The position numbers and the translations under genes were made by a program. Positions 39,023 to 49,624 of a DNA stretch of 64,000 bases are shown in pieces. The notes under the pieces are model-generated. The model was not told the DNA's origin. It searched no databases and saw only the letters and a program-made list of their open reading frames with translations. Source of the DNA: Leptospira yanagawae serovar Saopaulo str. Sao Paulo = ATCC 700523 (GTDB taxonomy: Bacteria > Spirochaetota > Leptospiria > Leptospirales > Leptospiraceae); NCBI RefSeq assembly GCF_000332475.2, contig NZ_AOGX02000008.1, positions 186,001 to 250,000 of the forward strand, written 5' to 3'. How positions within the stretch are numbered: the stretch's first letter is position 1; each line of letters starts with the position of its first letter.

Positions 39023-39997
39023 ATGCGACGAATATTGTTTTCTCTCCTCACATTATTTGCAATTTGTTTGCCTCTTTTACTATTTCAATGCAAACCAGAT
39101 TGGAAACAGAACTCTGGAGATCCTTTTACAAAGGCGTATTGGGAAAATCGACTTTTAGAAAATGACATCGTTGCTTATCCAAGGTTTTTTCTAGTAGAAG
39201 GAAGGGTCACTGGCCTTTACCAAAGCCCATTGACAATTCGTTCATCAACGGATGGAACGACTGTTACACTGCAACAGAATGGCAGTTTTTCTATGTTCAT
39301 TTACGGATCTCCGAAATAGTTTCAGATCGAGTTCCCAGGCCAACCTACAGAAGTCCATTGCCAAGTGACAACCCGTGGAGCTTGGGATGGATTCAAAATA
39401 TATGATGTCTTGATTACATGCCCCTTTGCCAAAACAGTTGTCAGTAGCAAAACCATTTTATGGGACCGGTGCACATTTGGCTCCACATGGAATCCTTTTG
39501 GCAATCAGAATGGAGATGGTTTTGGAGACTGTTCCTTTGGTTCTGCAACTCCACTTCGATTTTGTACAACAGAGGATGGATATGATGCAGTGACAAATCC
39601 AAATGCGTGTAATAATGGCAGTAATGCATTGCCGGTGGCAAAAGGAGCAGTCTACCATTCTTGTCAGAGCCAAAACCAAACGAAAATCTACCAAAGAGAA
39701 AACTGGCGGATCCCATTATTTACAGAGATGTTCTCTGTCATTCGTTGTAGTGAAACGAATAGTGGTGTCATCACAGGCGAAGACGGTTGCACTGCCGTTG
39801 GAGATGAAACAAAATACGCTGGTGCCACTGCCGATCCAATTTTATTTCCCAATGCGGTCGCAGATCACTATTGGGGGCCACAGACTTTCCCTGCTGGTGG
39901 CGATATTCAAGTGACTACCGTCAATTTTGGTCCAGGGAATGAAGCTTATTTGAATAAAGACTTACCTGCATACGTACGTTGTGTATCAGATTTGTAA
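39023..39997 (+). pseudogene. Lipoprotein with DUF1566-like domain, interrupted by an in-frame TAG
   Basis: One frame runs from ATG 39023 to the stop at 39995-39997, broken only by TAG at 39317-39319 after FMFIYGSPK. The N-terminus is a lipoprotein signal (RRILFSLLTLFAICLPLLLF then a lipobox QC). After the stop the sequence goes on in frame with FQIEFPGQPTEVHCQV and ends in a DUF1566/Lcl_C-like domain: NWRIPLFTEMFSVIRC, DPILFPNAVADHYWGPQTFP and YVRCVSDL. One base change would restore about 324 codons. It may be a true null allele, a sequencing error, or rarely read through. Confidence 0.8.
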
Positions 39998-40075
39998 CTC
40001 CCGTTTAAAAGTCAGTGTCATTTGTACATTCGTGGGATAGGGATGTATGTTTGTTAGTTGATCTATGCAATCAAT

Positions 40076-40693
40076 TTATGCTCGGATCACAAACAAAGCA
40101 AGTGTGGCAAATAGATTGGGAAATAATTTAATTTGTCTCGTTCGATTGAAAAATGCTTTATGTAAAATTTTAATGCGTTCAAATTCACAGAAATCTTCAA
40201 AATCTTTTCCAGATAGATAATGTAAGTTGGGTGTGTCATACCAATGGAACGGCATAAGGTCAGTCACTGGCGTTTTGCCACTGAGAAGGATTGAGGTTCG
40301 GATTTGCCAATGAGAAAAATTGGGAAATACGATGATCACCTGTTTGCCAATTCGCAAACATTCTTTTATGATATCACCAGGGTTTAAGGTTTGTTGGATT
40401 GTTTGGTTTAAAATGACAAAATCAAAACTGTGATCCAAATGGTGTTTCAAACCATCGTCAATATCCCCATGGTGGACATATAAACTTTTTTTCACACATT
40501 GGATGATACATTTGTCATCTTTTTCAATTCCTTGGACTCGAACTCCCTTGTTTTTTAAAATTAACATGAGTTCACCGTATCCACAACCTAAATCTAAAAC
40601 TCTTTCTCCTGGTTTGATAAGATTGGCTATGTAAGAAATATCAGGTCTGTTTTTTAAATCCAAACCAAGTGTTTCGTTTGTATGGATGTTCAA
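40076..40693 (-). CDS. metW: MetW-like SAM-dependent methyltransferase domain protein
   Basis: A 205-residue class I methyltransferase-fold protein of the MetW family. The SAM-binding motif is [15 protein letters not shown], then GIEKDD in the acidic loop, and the MetW-like [22 protein letters not shown]. It is commonly found directly after metX and is thought to support homoserine acyltransferase activity; here its ATG overlaps the metX stop by 4 bp. It converges on the DUF1566 pseudogene. Confidence 0.9.
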   Translation of the reverse strand: MNIHTNETLGLDLKNRPDISYIANLIKPGERVLDLGCGYGELMLILKNKGVRVQGIEKDDKCIIQCVKKSLYVHHGDIDDGLKHHLDHSFDFVILNQTIQQTLNPGDIIKECLRIGKQVIIVFPNFSHWQIRTSILLSGKTPVTDLMPFHWYDTPNLHYLSGKDFEDFCEFERIKILHKAFFNRTRQIKLFPNLFATLALFVIRA

Positions 40694-41826
40694 AAGAAAC
40701 CTCCATCTTCTGTTGCACTTAAAAAATCTCTTAAAATCGAATCTTGTTCTTCACTAGGCAACAAAAAACTATCGTGACCTGCAGGGTTATTTAATTCAAT
40801 AAAACTCACAGGCACCGCATTCACTTCTAACGATTTTACAATTTCTTCGGATTGGTAAGGGGGGTACAACCAGTCTGATGTGTAAGCAATTACAAGAAAA
40901 CGACACCTAACCTTCGCTAAAACTTTGGTTAGTTCTTTACCAGTTCCCAAACTAAAATGATCTAGGGCCTTTGTTACATAGATATAGGAATTGGCATCAA
41001 ATCGATCCACAAAGGATTCACCTTGGTAAATTAAATAACTTCCAACCGCAAAGTCTGTAGATTGGATATTTCCTTTCGGAGGTTTACGACCAAATTTCTC
41101 TCGCATCATTTCATCACTTAAATAAGTGATGTGACCCATCATACGAGCAAGTGCCAAACCTTTTGCAGGTCGTTTGTCTTGGGTATACAATCCTTGGTTC
41201 CAATTGGGATCAGATAAAATGGCTTGTCTTCCCACTTCGTTGAAAGCAATTTGTTGGGCAGAGTGTTCGGAAGAGGATGCCATTACGATACAATTTTTCA
41301 ATCGATCTGGATAGGCAACTGACCATTGTAAGGCTTGCATTCCACCCATCGAACCACCTGCCACGGCAAATAGTTTATGGATTCCAAAATGACGAATGAG
41401 TTTCTCTTGTGCATTCACCATGTCTCCAATCGAGACAAAGGGGAAAGTGGATTGGAAAGGTTTTCCAGTTTTGCCATTGGTACTCAAAGGCCCACTTGAA
41501 CCCTTACAACCGCCTATGACATTTGAGGAAATGATAAAGTATCGATTGGTATCAAACGCCTTTCCTGGACCAATGTAATAATCCCACCAACCAGGGCGTT
41601 TGTCACCTTCGTGAAAACCAGCTGCGTGTGCATCTCCTGAAAGAGCATGGCAAACCAAAATGGCATTGTCTTTTTTTTCATTGAGAGTGCCGTAAGTTTC
41701 ATAGGCAATCTCAAGAGGAGTGATGGTCTCACCCCCCTCAAGTGTTAAGGAGTCAAAGGTAACAACTTTTGTCTGTACGACACCTACGGATCCGTGAAAA
41801 AATTCATTTGTGTCGGAGGTAGGCAT
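40690..41826 (-). CDS. metX: Homoserine O-acetyltransferase
   Basis: An alpha/beta-hydrolase that acetylates homoserine in the first committed step of methionine synthesis. The nucleophile elbow is [15 protein letters not shown] (Ser near residue 158), with the catalytic Asp in [11 protein letters not shown] and the His in [11 protein letters not shown]. The N-terminal oxyanion region includes [15 protein letters not shown]. Length 378 is normal. Homoserine acetyltransferase of Leptospira meyeri has been described as not feedback inhibited. The gene lies 8 bp after metY. Confidence 0.95.
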   Translation of the reverse strand: MPTSDTNEFFHGSVGVVQTKVVTFDSLTLEGGETITPLEIAYETYGTLNEKKDNAILVCHALSGDAHAAGFHEGDKRPGWWDYYIGPGKAFDTNRYFIISSNVIGGCKGSSGPLSTNGKTGKPFQSTFPFVSIGDMVNAQEKLIRHFGIHKLFAVAGGSMGGMQALQWSVAYPDRLKNCIVMASSSEHSAQQIAFNEVGRQAILSDPNWNQGLYTQDKRPAKGLALARMMGHITYLSDEMMREKFGRKPPKGNIQSTDFAVGSYLIYQGESFVDRFDANSYIYVTKALDHFSLGTGKELTKVLAKVRCRFLVIAYTSDWLYPPYQSEEIVKSLEVNAVPVSFIELNNPAGHDSFLLPSEEQDSILRDFLSATEDGGFF

Positions 41827-41834
41827 AGTCTTTA

Positions 41835-43139
41835 TCAGATATTTTTTAAAGCCTCTTCTAAGTCTACTAGAATGTCATCTAGGTTTTCCAATCCCACGCT
41901 GAGTCGGACAAATCCAGGAGTCACCCCTGCTGAAATTTGTTCCTCACCCGTTAACTGTTGGTGAGTGGTAGAAGCAGGATGGATCGCAAGGGATTTCGCA
42001 TCACCTATGTTAGCAAGTAAACTAAAGAGTTCGAGTCCATCAATGAACTTCTTAGCTTTCTCTACTCCGCCTTTGATCTCAAAACCAACAATGGCTCCAA
42101 AAAGTCCTCTTTCATGGTATTTTTTTGCAGTTGCATAGTTTTTGTCAGAAGGGAGCCCTGGGTAGTTGACCCATTCAACCTTTGGGTGTTTTTGTAAAAA
42201 TTCAGCAACTTTTAATGCATTATGGGAATGTCTTTCCATTCTTAGAGGGAGTGTTTCCACACCTTGTAAAATTTGCCATGCATTGAAAGGAGAAATCGCA
42301 GGGCCTAAGTCACGTAAACCTTGCACTCTTGCCTTTAAGATAAATGCAATATTCACTCCGCCAAATGGTTCAAACTTTCCAAACACGTCCCAGAATTTTA
42401 GTCCATGGTAGGATGGGTCTGGTTCTGTAAAATTTTTGAATTTTCCATTCCCCCAATTGAAACTTCCACCATCAATGATGATACCACCGATGGAAGTACC
42501 GTGACCACCCAAAAATTTGGTTAACGAATGTACTACGATATCAGCACCATGTTTCAATGGATTCACCAAATAAGGGGATGGCATAGTGTTATCAATCACG
42601 AGTGGGACTCCCACTTCTTTGGCAACCTTACTCACAGCTGCGATATCCAATGTGTCTAGTTTTGGATTTCCGAGAGTTTCCGCATAAAACGCACGGGTTT
42701 TATCATTGGAAGCTTTTTTAAAATTTTCTGGATTGGAAGGATCTACAAAATGAACTTTGATCCCCAATTTTGGAAATGTATAGTGGAGTAAATTGTAAGT
42801 TCCACCGTATAACGATGATGATGCGACGATTTCTTGTCCTGCTTCCACGATATTGAGAAGGGCTAACATTTCGGCACTTTGTCCAGAAGCAGTTGCAAGC
42901 GCTGCAACACCTCCTTCAAGGGCTGCCACACGTTTTTCTAGAACATCGGTGGTTGGATTCATGAGTCTTGTGTAAATATTTCCAAACTCTTGCAGCCCAA
43001 ATAACCTTGCGGCATGGTCGGTATCTTTGAAAACATAAGATGTCGTTTGGTAAAGTGGCACAGCACGAGATGTGGTCGTAGGATCTGGCTCTTGGCCTCC
43101 GTGGAGTGCGATGGTTTCTGGTTTGTATTGACGTGGCAT
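41835..43139 (-). CDS. metY: O-acetylhomoserine sulfhydrylase (aminocarboxypropyltransferase)
   Basis: A PLP-dependent Cys/Met metabolism enzyme that combines O-acetylhomoserine with sulfide to give homocysteine. The PLP lysine is in [18 protein letters not shown], near residue 209; further family blocks are [35 protein letters not shown] and [21 protein letters not shown] chose ATG 43139 because GGGGGA lies just upstream; the TTG at 43151 would overlap that site. Length 434 is typical of MetY. It is first in the metY-metX-metW operon. Confidence 0.95.
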   Translation of the reverse strand: MPRQYKPETIALHGGQEPDPTTTSRAVPLYQTTSYVFKDTDHAARLFGLQEFGNIYTRLMNPTTDVLEKRVAALEGGVAALATASGQSAEMLALLNIVEAGQEIVASSSLYGGTYNLLHYTFPKLGIKVHFVDPSNPENFKKASNDKTRAFYAETLGNPKLDTLDIAAVSKVAKEVGVPLVIDNTMPSPYLVNPLKHGADIVVHSLTKFLGGHGTSIGGIIIDGGSFNWGNGKFKNFTEPDPSYHGLKFWDVFGKFEPFGGVNIAFILKARVQGLRDLGPAISPFNAWQILQGVETLPLRMERHSHNALKVAEFLQKHPKVEWVNYPGLPSDKNYATAKKYHERGLFGAIVGFEIKGGVEKAKKFIDGLELFSLLANIGDAKSLAIHPASTTHQQLTGEEQISAGVTPGFVRLSVGLENLDDILVDLEEALKNI

Positions 43140-43162
43140 AGATTCCCCCAATGGTATCGCCT

Positions 43163-43190
43163 AGTATTCGATTGCTTTCTAGTTTGTCAA
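43163..43190 (-). promoter_or_regulatory. Candidate sigma-70 promoter for metY-metX-metW
   Basis: On the reverse strand TTGACA (43190-43185) is followed after 16 bases by AATACT (43168-43163), which matches four of six -10 positions. The leader to the ATG at 43139 is short and I see no SAM riboswitch in it. Confidence 0.5.
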
Positions 43191-43293
43191 TAAAATCTCC
43201 AATAAAATAGAATTAATTTCTGTTTTATTGGACGCCTTGCATCCAAGATTATTTCTTATTTTCAAGGGAAAACCTTACGATAATGAACGTATC

Positions 43294-44892
43294 GTGGGCT
43301 TATCTCGTCAGCAATTCTGCCTTCTATTTGTTTTTTTCTGCCTTGTGGCTCACCTCGATGCACAAGTATGGGTGCCCACAGGTACGGAATCGAGACGATC
43401 CTCGGCGCTACAGTTTGATGCCGGCGGATCCAGTTTCCAAAAGGATTATTATGGATACATTTCTCCCAATTTTACATACAACCATGGGAGCCAGTTTGGG
43501 TATTCCTTCTCGCTCCCCATCAATGTCCTTGCGGTAGACAAAGAACCCATCCAATTGGAGAGTAAGGCCGGAAAAATTCGAGAGATGGATTACAATAGTC
43601 GTAATGATTATGCTCGGGTCCTGAATTATATATCCTATGGGACCTATAACCAACAAGTTCCTGGAAAAGTAACTTACTCAGCTTATACAGGTAAGATGGT
43701 AGATGGCTACATCGGCCATGGAACAATCGTTAACAAATACCAAAGTTCTTCCAGGTTTGATGCGTACAATCCTGGCGTGATGGCAGACTTAAATACTGAC
43801 TATGGTGGGGTACAATACTTTGCCAACTCAGTAGTCAATTTTGAAGTGAATGCCGCAAGGGTGTACATCAAACCTCTTGCCATCGGCCGTTCTCTGTATT
43901 CATTGTTTGATAAATCATCCGATTTGGTGTATTTGATGAACCTTCGGGGGAATGTATTAGATGAATCGGGTCGCTTAAGTGTGGAAGAAGAAGCAGGTTC
44001 TGAAGAAATCCAAAAGAAAAAAGCAGAAGAACTTCGCAAAAAAGAAATTCGTCCAGTTAGCAAAGATTCCAGAATGGAACTTGTTGACAATGACCCATGG
44101 TACAACCGTTTAACGATTGGTTATACACAAGCTTGGGATAGACAGGCTCCTGTACAAATGGCTTATAATACAAACGGATCTCCCGTAACGGAAAAAAAAT
44201 TAGACAATCCAAAAACAACCGAAGTCACTCGAGCATCCATTGAGGGGATGGACATTGAATACCGTCTCCTAAACTTACCCTTTGTGGAATTTACCCCGTA
44301 TGTGGATTTTAACAAAATCAAAGGATTGGACGGTGCCCAAGGTGCGCATTATGGAAGTATCTTTCGATTGGGAACAAAAGACCTCAATGTAATTTTAAAA
44401 CCAGAATTTCGGCAGATGACGGCAAACTATGCACCTATGTACTTCGATAGTTTTTATGAAGTGGAACGCTTCCAAAAATTTCCAGTATCAGCCCCCATCC
44501 GCCCAAAATATGATTATTTAGAAAACCAATCCAACGCAAAAGTCACAGGTTATTACCATACCATTTACATCAACTTTTACCATTTGGGATTTGAATTTGC
44601 ATTAGAAGATTATGGAATTAAGGGTAATAAACGGGTGTTTGCAGCTGCTTATATACCGCTCGGTTCTTCCTTTCTTATGTCCTTTTATTATACTAAAAAA
44701 GGTTTTGATTCACAGGGAAAAGCCTTTGATCTCGATAACAACACACAAGCTGCTGCTGAAATCTCAAAAGCATTTGGTCCTATTGTCCTAAGGCTACAAA
44801 ACTACAGAAAGTATTACTTAGATGCAAGTGAAAAGTCCTTTCTAAGCATTGATGAAATTCGATTCCTTGTCTCTGGTGGGATCAGCTTTTAA
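43294..44892 (+). CDS. Predicted outer-membrane beta-barrel protein
   Basis: A secreted protein I do not recognise. From GTG 43294 it has a short signal peptide (RQQFCLLFVFFCLVAHLDAQ), then alternating aromatic and polar strands typical of a beta-barrel (YYGYISPNFTYNHGSQFGYS, HTIYINFYHLGFEFALEDYG) and a terminal Phe. A charged helical insert (SEEIQKKKAEELRKKEIRPV) lies near residue 245. The frame is open to TTG 43228, which would add 22 residues before the signal peptide. An ATG at 43283 after AAGGGA is out of frame. The gene converges on and overlaps rsmE by 11 bp. Confidence 0.7.
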   Translation: MGLSRQQFCLLFVFFCLVAHLDAQVWVPTGTESRRSSALQFDAGGSSFQKDYYGYISPNFTYNHGSQFGYSFSLPINVLAVDKEPIQLESKAGKIREMDYNSRNDYARVLNYISYGTYNQQVPGKVTYSAYTGKMVDGYIGHGTIVNKYQSSSRFDAYNPGVMADLNTDYGGVQYFANSVVNFEVNAARVYIKPLAIGRSLYSLFDKSSDLVYLMNLRGNVLDESGRLSVEEEAGSEEIQKKKAEELRKKEIRPVSKDSRMELVDNDPWYNRLTIGYTQAWDRQAPVQMAYNTNGSPVTEKKLDNPKTTEVTRASIEGMDIEYRLLNLPFVEFTPYVDFNKIKGLDGAQGAHYGSIFRLGTKDLNVILKPEFRQMTANYAPMYFDSFYEVERFQKFPVSAPIRPKYDYLENQSNAKVTGYYHTIYINFYHLGFEFALEDYGIKGNKRVFAAAYIPLGSSFLMSFYYTKKGFDSQGKAFDLDNNTQAAAEISKAFGPIVLRLQNYRKYYLDASEKSFLSIDEIRFLVSGGISF

Positions 44893-45598
44893 ACAAAAGG
44901 TAAAGGAGTGACGAAAACGCAAACTCAGTCCTTAAGTTGATGTTTCCTAAACTTGTTTGATTCAAATTATGTTCTTTAAAAAATAAATGGTCAGATTCTT
45001 TCCATCCTGATTCTGGCCCAAACACAAAGAGTGTTTCTTTCAATCCAAAATCTTTCTGATTGGAATTTGGAAATCCATTCTTTCCCTCACGGTCCATAAT
45101 TTGGACAGGTCCCTTCCAAGAAGTTAAAAACTGTTTCCAGTTTTCTTTTTGTCCTAAGTGGACAGAAGGCATTTGGCTATTTCCTGTTTGGCTAAGACCC
45201 GTTAACACCAATTCCTTCCAATCCTTAGAATAGACAGGTGAGGTCCAATATTCTTTGTTTTTGGATTCCGTGGCAAAGAAATGCAGGGAAGTGATCCCAT
45301 ATGCGCCCGCTAGGTGGAGGATTTTTTTTGCTGTTTGTGGCCTTGGCAGCGAAAATAAACAGTGGATGGGAAGAGGCTCCAATACTCTGGGAAGGTTTTC
45401 CTCTGCTTTTAAAATTGTTTCCTGATTGGAAATGCCTTCCACTTGGTAACGAAAGTTTCCAATCCCCGGTACAACAACTAACACAGATTCAGAGGCTTTC
45501 TTTTTTAAAATCGATACAATGTGATGATGGCGTAAACCTGTAATGTGCACAGATTGTTCGGAAGAGATTTCCGAAGCTTCGATGACAATCCAGTTCAA
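44882..45598 (-). CDS. rsmE: 16S rRNA m3U1498 methyltransferase RsmE-like
   Basis: A 238-residue SPOUT-class RNA methyltransferase. The N-terminal PUA-like part has HITGLRHHHIVSILKKK; the middle has CLFSLPRPQTAKKILHLAGA with IHCLF; the C-terminal knot has LFVFGPESGWKESDHLFF and SLGNINLRTEFAFSSLLYLL. The usual GPEGG reads GPESG and the usual LGxRILRTETA reads LGNINLRTEFA, so it is divergent but recognisable. It lies 3 bp after the zinc-ribbon gene. Confidence 0.85.
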   Translation of the reverse strand: MNWIVIEASEISSEQSVHITGLRHHHIVSILKKKASESVLVVVPGIGNFRYQVEGISNQETILKAEENLPRVLEPLPIHCLFSLPRPQTAKKILHLAGAYGITSLHFFATESKNKEYWTSPVYSKDWKELVLTGLSQTGNSQMPSVHLGQKENWKQFLTSWKGPVQIMDREGKNGFPNSNQKDFGLKETLFVFGPESGWKESDHLFFKEHNLNQTSLGNINLRTEFAFSSLLYLLFKS

Positions 45599-45601
45599 TC
45601 T

Positions 45602-46108
45602 TTAAATCTCAAAACCAGGTGATTTTGGTTCTTGAGGTGGTTGGTTTTCTCCTTCGCCCGGGGAAGCTGGCATTCTTTCATCTGGCGGCAGAAAATCAAA
45701 AGGAGTGTTGCCAAAATTTGGTTCTCCTTCGATCACGGGTGCAGAATTGGAAGGTGTGAGTTTAGGATCTTTTGCAAGCGACCACTTCCAAAGATAAAGA
45801 AAGAAAATTGAAAAAAGTAAGATCGGGATCCAAGGGATTTCTTTTTTACGATTCCCTTGTTTGGATTTTAGATAATCGATGGGAGCATAAAGAAGATCCA
45901 ACATTAGATCTTTGTAATTTTGAAATGTTGGTTTGAATTGAAAGGAGGGAATTTCCGTTTCGTTTTTACCAAAACCGGTTTCGGTTTCCATTTCAGGATC
46001 AAAGGTAAAACGGTGAGAACAAACTGGACATTGTACCAAAATGGTTCCCTGGGTATCAGGGAACCGTAACATCGTGGAACAATTCGGACATTGTTTTACG
46101 TGATTCAA
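45602..46108 (-). CDS. Zinc-ribbon membrane protein
   Basis: A 168-residue protein with an N-terminal MJ0042/zinc-ribbon-like domain: CPNC at residues 7-10 and CPVC at about 28-31, spaced as two knuckles. A single transmembrane segment near residues 95-112 (IPWIPILLFSIFFLYLWKW) follows a basic stretch. The C-terminal tail is rich in Pro and Glu and probably periplasmic. The function is unknown. It is translated just before rsmE and follows the secreted protein gene at 46131-46964 by 22 bp. Confidence 0.7.
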   Translation of the reverse strand: MNHVKQCPNCSTMLRFPDTQGTILVQCPVCSHRFTFDPEMETETGFGKNETEIPSFQFKPTFQNYKDLMLDLLYAPIDYLKSKQGNRKKEIPWIPILLFSIFFLYLWKWSLAKDPKLTPSNSAPVIEGEPNFGNTPFDFLPPDERMPASPGEGENQPPQEPKSPGFEI

Positions 46109-46130
46109 TTAAGAACCTGTATGTATGTTC

Positions 46131-46976
<846 letters not shown>

Positions 46977-47086
46977 CTAAAAGGTTAATTTGAGGATACC
47001 AAGGAACGTCCCATGGGCGTAAACAAATATCCTGTATTCAGTATCGGTAAAATACTGAAGAAGATTGAAGCCGAATCTCTCTCTTT

Positions 47087-48337
47087 TTAGTGTTTCCATC
47101 CAAAATCTGGAAAGGAATCCAAATAAAATTGGATGGGGGGGGCTGTCAACTGCTCCAATTGGGACCAATTTTTCGTGATCCACCTTCTTTCTACATAGTC
47201 ACAATAGTCCTTCAAATTCCGTCCAGAGGCATTGGAAAGTAAATCCGCAAGTGTTTCCCTTTCCTTTTGCTCCAATTGTTTCGCATATCCTTCCAAAATT
47301 TTGGCTCTTTCCTCCCGATTGGGCAGAGGAAATCGGATTTTTCTGTCAAAACGGGAGAGGAGGGCCGAATCCAGATCATCTTTCCGATTTGTGGCTCCTA
47401 TGGTAATGGTCCCTGTTTTTTCCGCAAATCCATCTAGTTTTCGTAGTAAAACACTTAGGAGGTTTCTCGTTGCCTCAAAAAGTCCATCGTCTCTAGAGGT
47501 AGCAAGGGAATCGATTTCATCCAAAAATAACATACATTTAGGAAAGAGGGCGGCAGCATCAAAGACCATGGCTAGGTTTTGAGAAGATTCACCGTAGTAC
47601 TTACTCAAAATGGATTCGATTGGGACGTAAACCATCGGAACCCCACAAAGATGCGAAACAATTTTGGCCATACTTGTTTTCCCCACTCCTGGTTCCCCTT
47701 CAAACAAAACTGCTCGTGGCAAGTTTCCTGTCGGTTTTTGACGGGTGAGTTTGGTAATTTCTAAAAATGGTTCCGGGCGGCGGAGAGGGAAAACCAAACT
47801 TTCCAAGATTTGTTCTTTAACCGCATCATAACCAAACACAGAATCAAAACCAAGTTCATTCCCTTTTGCTTTTTCCAGAATGGGGTCATACACCTCCACT
47901 CCCAGTGGTTCCAAAATACTCCTTGGGTCTTTTGTTGTCCCACCTTCTAAAGTTAAGAACTGGAATAGATGTAGGGTAGTTTGGACTTCTTTTGTGGAAA
48001 AGTCTCCTAATTTCGAACATTCTACTTTCAAATCTGATTTAAAGGAAAACCGAATCCGAAACCGAGAGGATAAATTTTTTTGTGGTTCAAATAGATTTTC
48101 ACCTAAGGATTGTAAGTTGAGGTAACCTTCCTCAAAATTGTAAATGCGAAAGTTTTCGATATAATTTCGAACAATGCCAAGACTATCCAGGATTTTGTCT
48201 TTCCCCACAGAATTTTGCCGGAATCGAAAGATGGTTTCCTCTTTTTCTTGAACAAATTGGTAGTTTGCCTGTTTGAGTTCTGTGGCAAAGAGTTCCTTGG
48301 CCTTAAAAAAATCCAGTTGGGAAGGAGAATTGGACAT
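47087..48337 (-). CDS. Classical AAA-family ATPase
   Basis: A 416-residue protein whose C-terminal half is a single classical AAA domain: Walker A GEPGVGKTSMAK, Walker B CMLFLDEIDSLA, and the second region of homology GATNRKDDLDSALLSRFDRK with its arginine finger. The N-terminal 190 residues are not recognised and may bind substrate. There is no membrane helix or protease domain, unlike FtsH. I chose ATG 48337 (MSNSPSQ); the longer frame to 48445 overlaps the divergent fliN leader. The role is unknown; remodelling of a protein complex is the family norm. Confidence 0.85.
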   Translation of the reverse strand: MSNSPSQLDFFKAKELFATELKQANYQFVQEKEETIFRFRQNSVGKDKILDSLGIVRNYIENFRIYNFEEGYLNLQSLGENLFEPQKNLSSRFRIRFSFKSDLKVECSKLGDFSTKEVQTTLHLFQFLTLEGGTTKDPRSILEPLGVEVYDPILEKAKGNELGFDSVFGYDAVKEQILESLVFPLRRPEPFLEITKLTRQKPTGNLPRAVLFEGEPGVGKTSMAKIVSHLCGVPMVYVPIESILSKYYGESSQNLAMVFDAAALFPKCMLFLDEIDSLATSRDDGLFEATRNLLSVLLRKLDGFAEKTGTITIGATNRKDDLDSALLSRFDRKIRFPLPNREERAKILEGYAKQLEQKERETLADLLSNASGRNLKDYCDYVERRWITKNWSQLEQLTAPPIQFYLDSFPDFGWKH

Positions 48338-48423
48338 AAAGAACAAAATAGGGAAGATTGTCTTTTTTTTCAAGGAAGGATTTTGATTTCCTCCGACGAA
48401 TACATTGTAGAGGTTGTAGGAAT

Positions 48424-48942
48424 ATGGGTGAAGGTTCACTATCACAAGAAGATATAGACGCGCTACTCGGTGGATTTAGTGGCGGAAGCACTCCTGCAGG
48501 TGGTGGCTCTGGCGGAGGTGGTGGTGGACTCGATGACCTCGACGCACTCGTTGGAGGGGGCGGTGGTGATGACAATGGCCCATCCTTTGCTGACATTGCG
48601 GCAGCCCTCGGACCAAGTGCCACTCCAACACCTACAAGAGCACAGTCCAAATCGCAGTCTAGTTCTGGGAATAATACGGCAAACCTCAATTTATTACTGG
48701 ATGTCACCTTACAACTGACCATCGAACTGGGAAGAACCACCATGTTCATCAAAGATGTTTTGCAACTCACAGAAGGGACAGTTGTGGAGCTCGACAAAAA
48801 TATTGGTGAAGAGTTAGATATTTTAGCAAATGGCAAACTAGTTGGACGTGGAAAACTCATTGTTTTAGATGATTATTACGGAGTCCAAATCACCCAAATT
48901 GTGGATCCGATGGAAAGATTAGGTGGGCCTGCCTTCTTGTAA
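48424..48942 (+). CDS. fliN: Flagellar motor switch protein FliN
   Basis: A 172-residue switch-complex protein. The N-terminus has the FliM/FliY-like motif GSLSQEDIDALLGGF, followed by an unusually Gly-rich linker (residues about 19-58, many GGG runs) and acidic patches. The C-terminal SpoA domain is typical FliN: LLLDVTLQLTIELGRTTMFI, LDKNIGEELDILANGKLVGR and ITQIVDPMERL. The start ATG 48424 has AGGA at 48416-48419. It is divergent from the AAA ATPase. fliM lies 8 kb away. Confidence 0.95.
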   Translation: MGEGSLSQEDIDALLGGFSGGSTPAGGGSGGGGGGLDDLDALVGGGGGDDNGPSFADIAAALGPSATPTPTRAQSKSQSSSGNNTANLNLLLDVTLQLTIELGRTTMFIKDVLQLTEGTVVELDKNIGEELDILANGKLVGRGKLIVLDDYYGVQITQIVDPMERLGGPAFL

Positions 48943-48978
48943 AAGAGGGTTTTCCATTATATAGTAAGGCAAAATTCT

Positions 48979-49434
48979 TTGGAACCAATCAGTAATGAAT
49001 ACACAATGGAACGAATTACGAATCCATCGGAATCGTTACAAGAAGACCTTTGGCACCGTTTGCATGAGTATAGCGTTTCTAAGTTAGCTGATCAAAATTT
49101 AGAATCCAAAGAATTTTTTGCCATACTTGTGAAAGAAGGTGAAACTCTTGTGGCCGCATCCCTTTGTTATTTGTTTTTCAAAGGTTTGAACCTCCAACTC
49201 CTATGGGTAGCAGAAGGAAAACGAGGCCAAGACCTCGGTACAAAATTACTCAAACAAATCGAATCGGAAGCACTGGGTTTAGGGGCAACACTTGTCTTTG
49301 GGTATTCTTTTGGATTCCAAGCTCCAAAGTTTTACACCAAACTAGGGTATGAGGAGGTTGGAAAAATCCCAAATTACCCGGAAGGCCAAAATTGTTATTT
49401 TCTTTGTAAAAAATTGACAAACAATTCTCCTTGA
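48979..49434 (+). CDS. GNAT-family N-acetyltransferase
   Basis: A 151-residue GNAT protein. The acetyl-CoA pyrophosphate-binding loop is EGKRGQDLGTKLLKQIESEA (motif A, R/Q-x-x-G-x-G/A-like), and the C-terminal FQAPKFYTKLGYEEVGKIPN is motif B with the usual aromatic FYTKLGY. The beta strands before motif A are also visible (LQLLWV). The start may be TTG 48979 or ATG 49006; neither has a strong ribosome-binding site. The substrate is not predictable. It follows fliN by 36 bp. Confidence 0.85.
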   Translation: MEPISNEYTMERITNPSESLQEDLWHRLHEYSVSKLADQNLESKEFFAILVKEGETLVAASLCYLFFKGLNLQLLWVAEGKRGQDLGTKLLKQIESEALGLGATLVFGYSFGFQAPKFYTKLGYEEVGKIPNYPEGQNCYFLCKKLTNNSP

Positions 49435-49486
49435 CTGATTCCAAACTCATTTTCCAATTGTCATTATGTTCACTCTAGCCATTGTG

Positions 49487-49568
49487 TAGACCGCCAAAAC
49501 GGTGATCTTGTTTTGGATACCCCGCCTAAATTCAATTAGGAGGCGGCTATCTTCGCACAGGCGGTCTA
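49487..49568. repeat. 82-bp nested inverted-repeat element, copy 2 of the palindromic family
   Basis: The outer arms TAGACCGCC (49487-49495) and GGCGGTCTA (49560-49568) are perfect 9-bp inverted repeats. Inside lies a hairpin (about 49516-49552) with GATA, CCGCC and CCTAA on one arm and TTAGG, GGCGG and TATC on the other. The inner core resembles copy 1 at 38848-38890. The element lies between the GNAT and RNHCP genes. Confidence 0.6.
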
Positions 49569-49624
49569 TCTCCCATTCATCCACTGTTTTGGTTCCTTTT
49601 TTTGTTTTGCCGCAAAAACTAGGT

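Noticed and set aside
43140..43227. SAM riboswitch upstream of metY
   Set aside because: The leader between the candidate promoter and the ATG is far too short and lacks the conserved core.
48303..48860. A 185-codon reverse-strand ORF rich in Pro and Ser opposite fliN
   Set aside because: It is the antisense shadow of the Gly-rich FliN linker; Gly codons read as Pro on the other strand.
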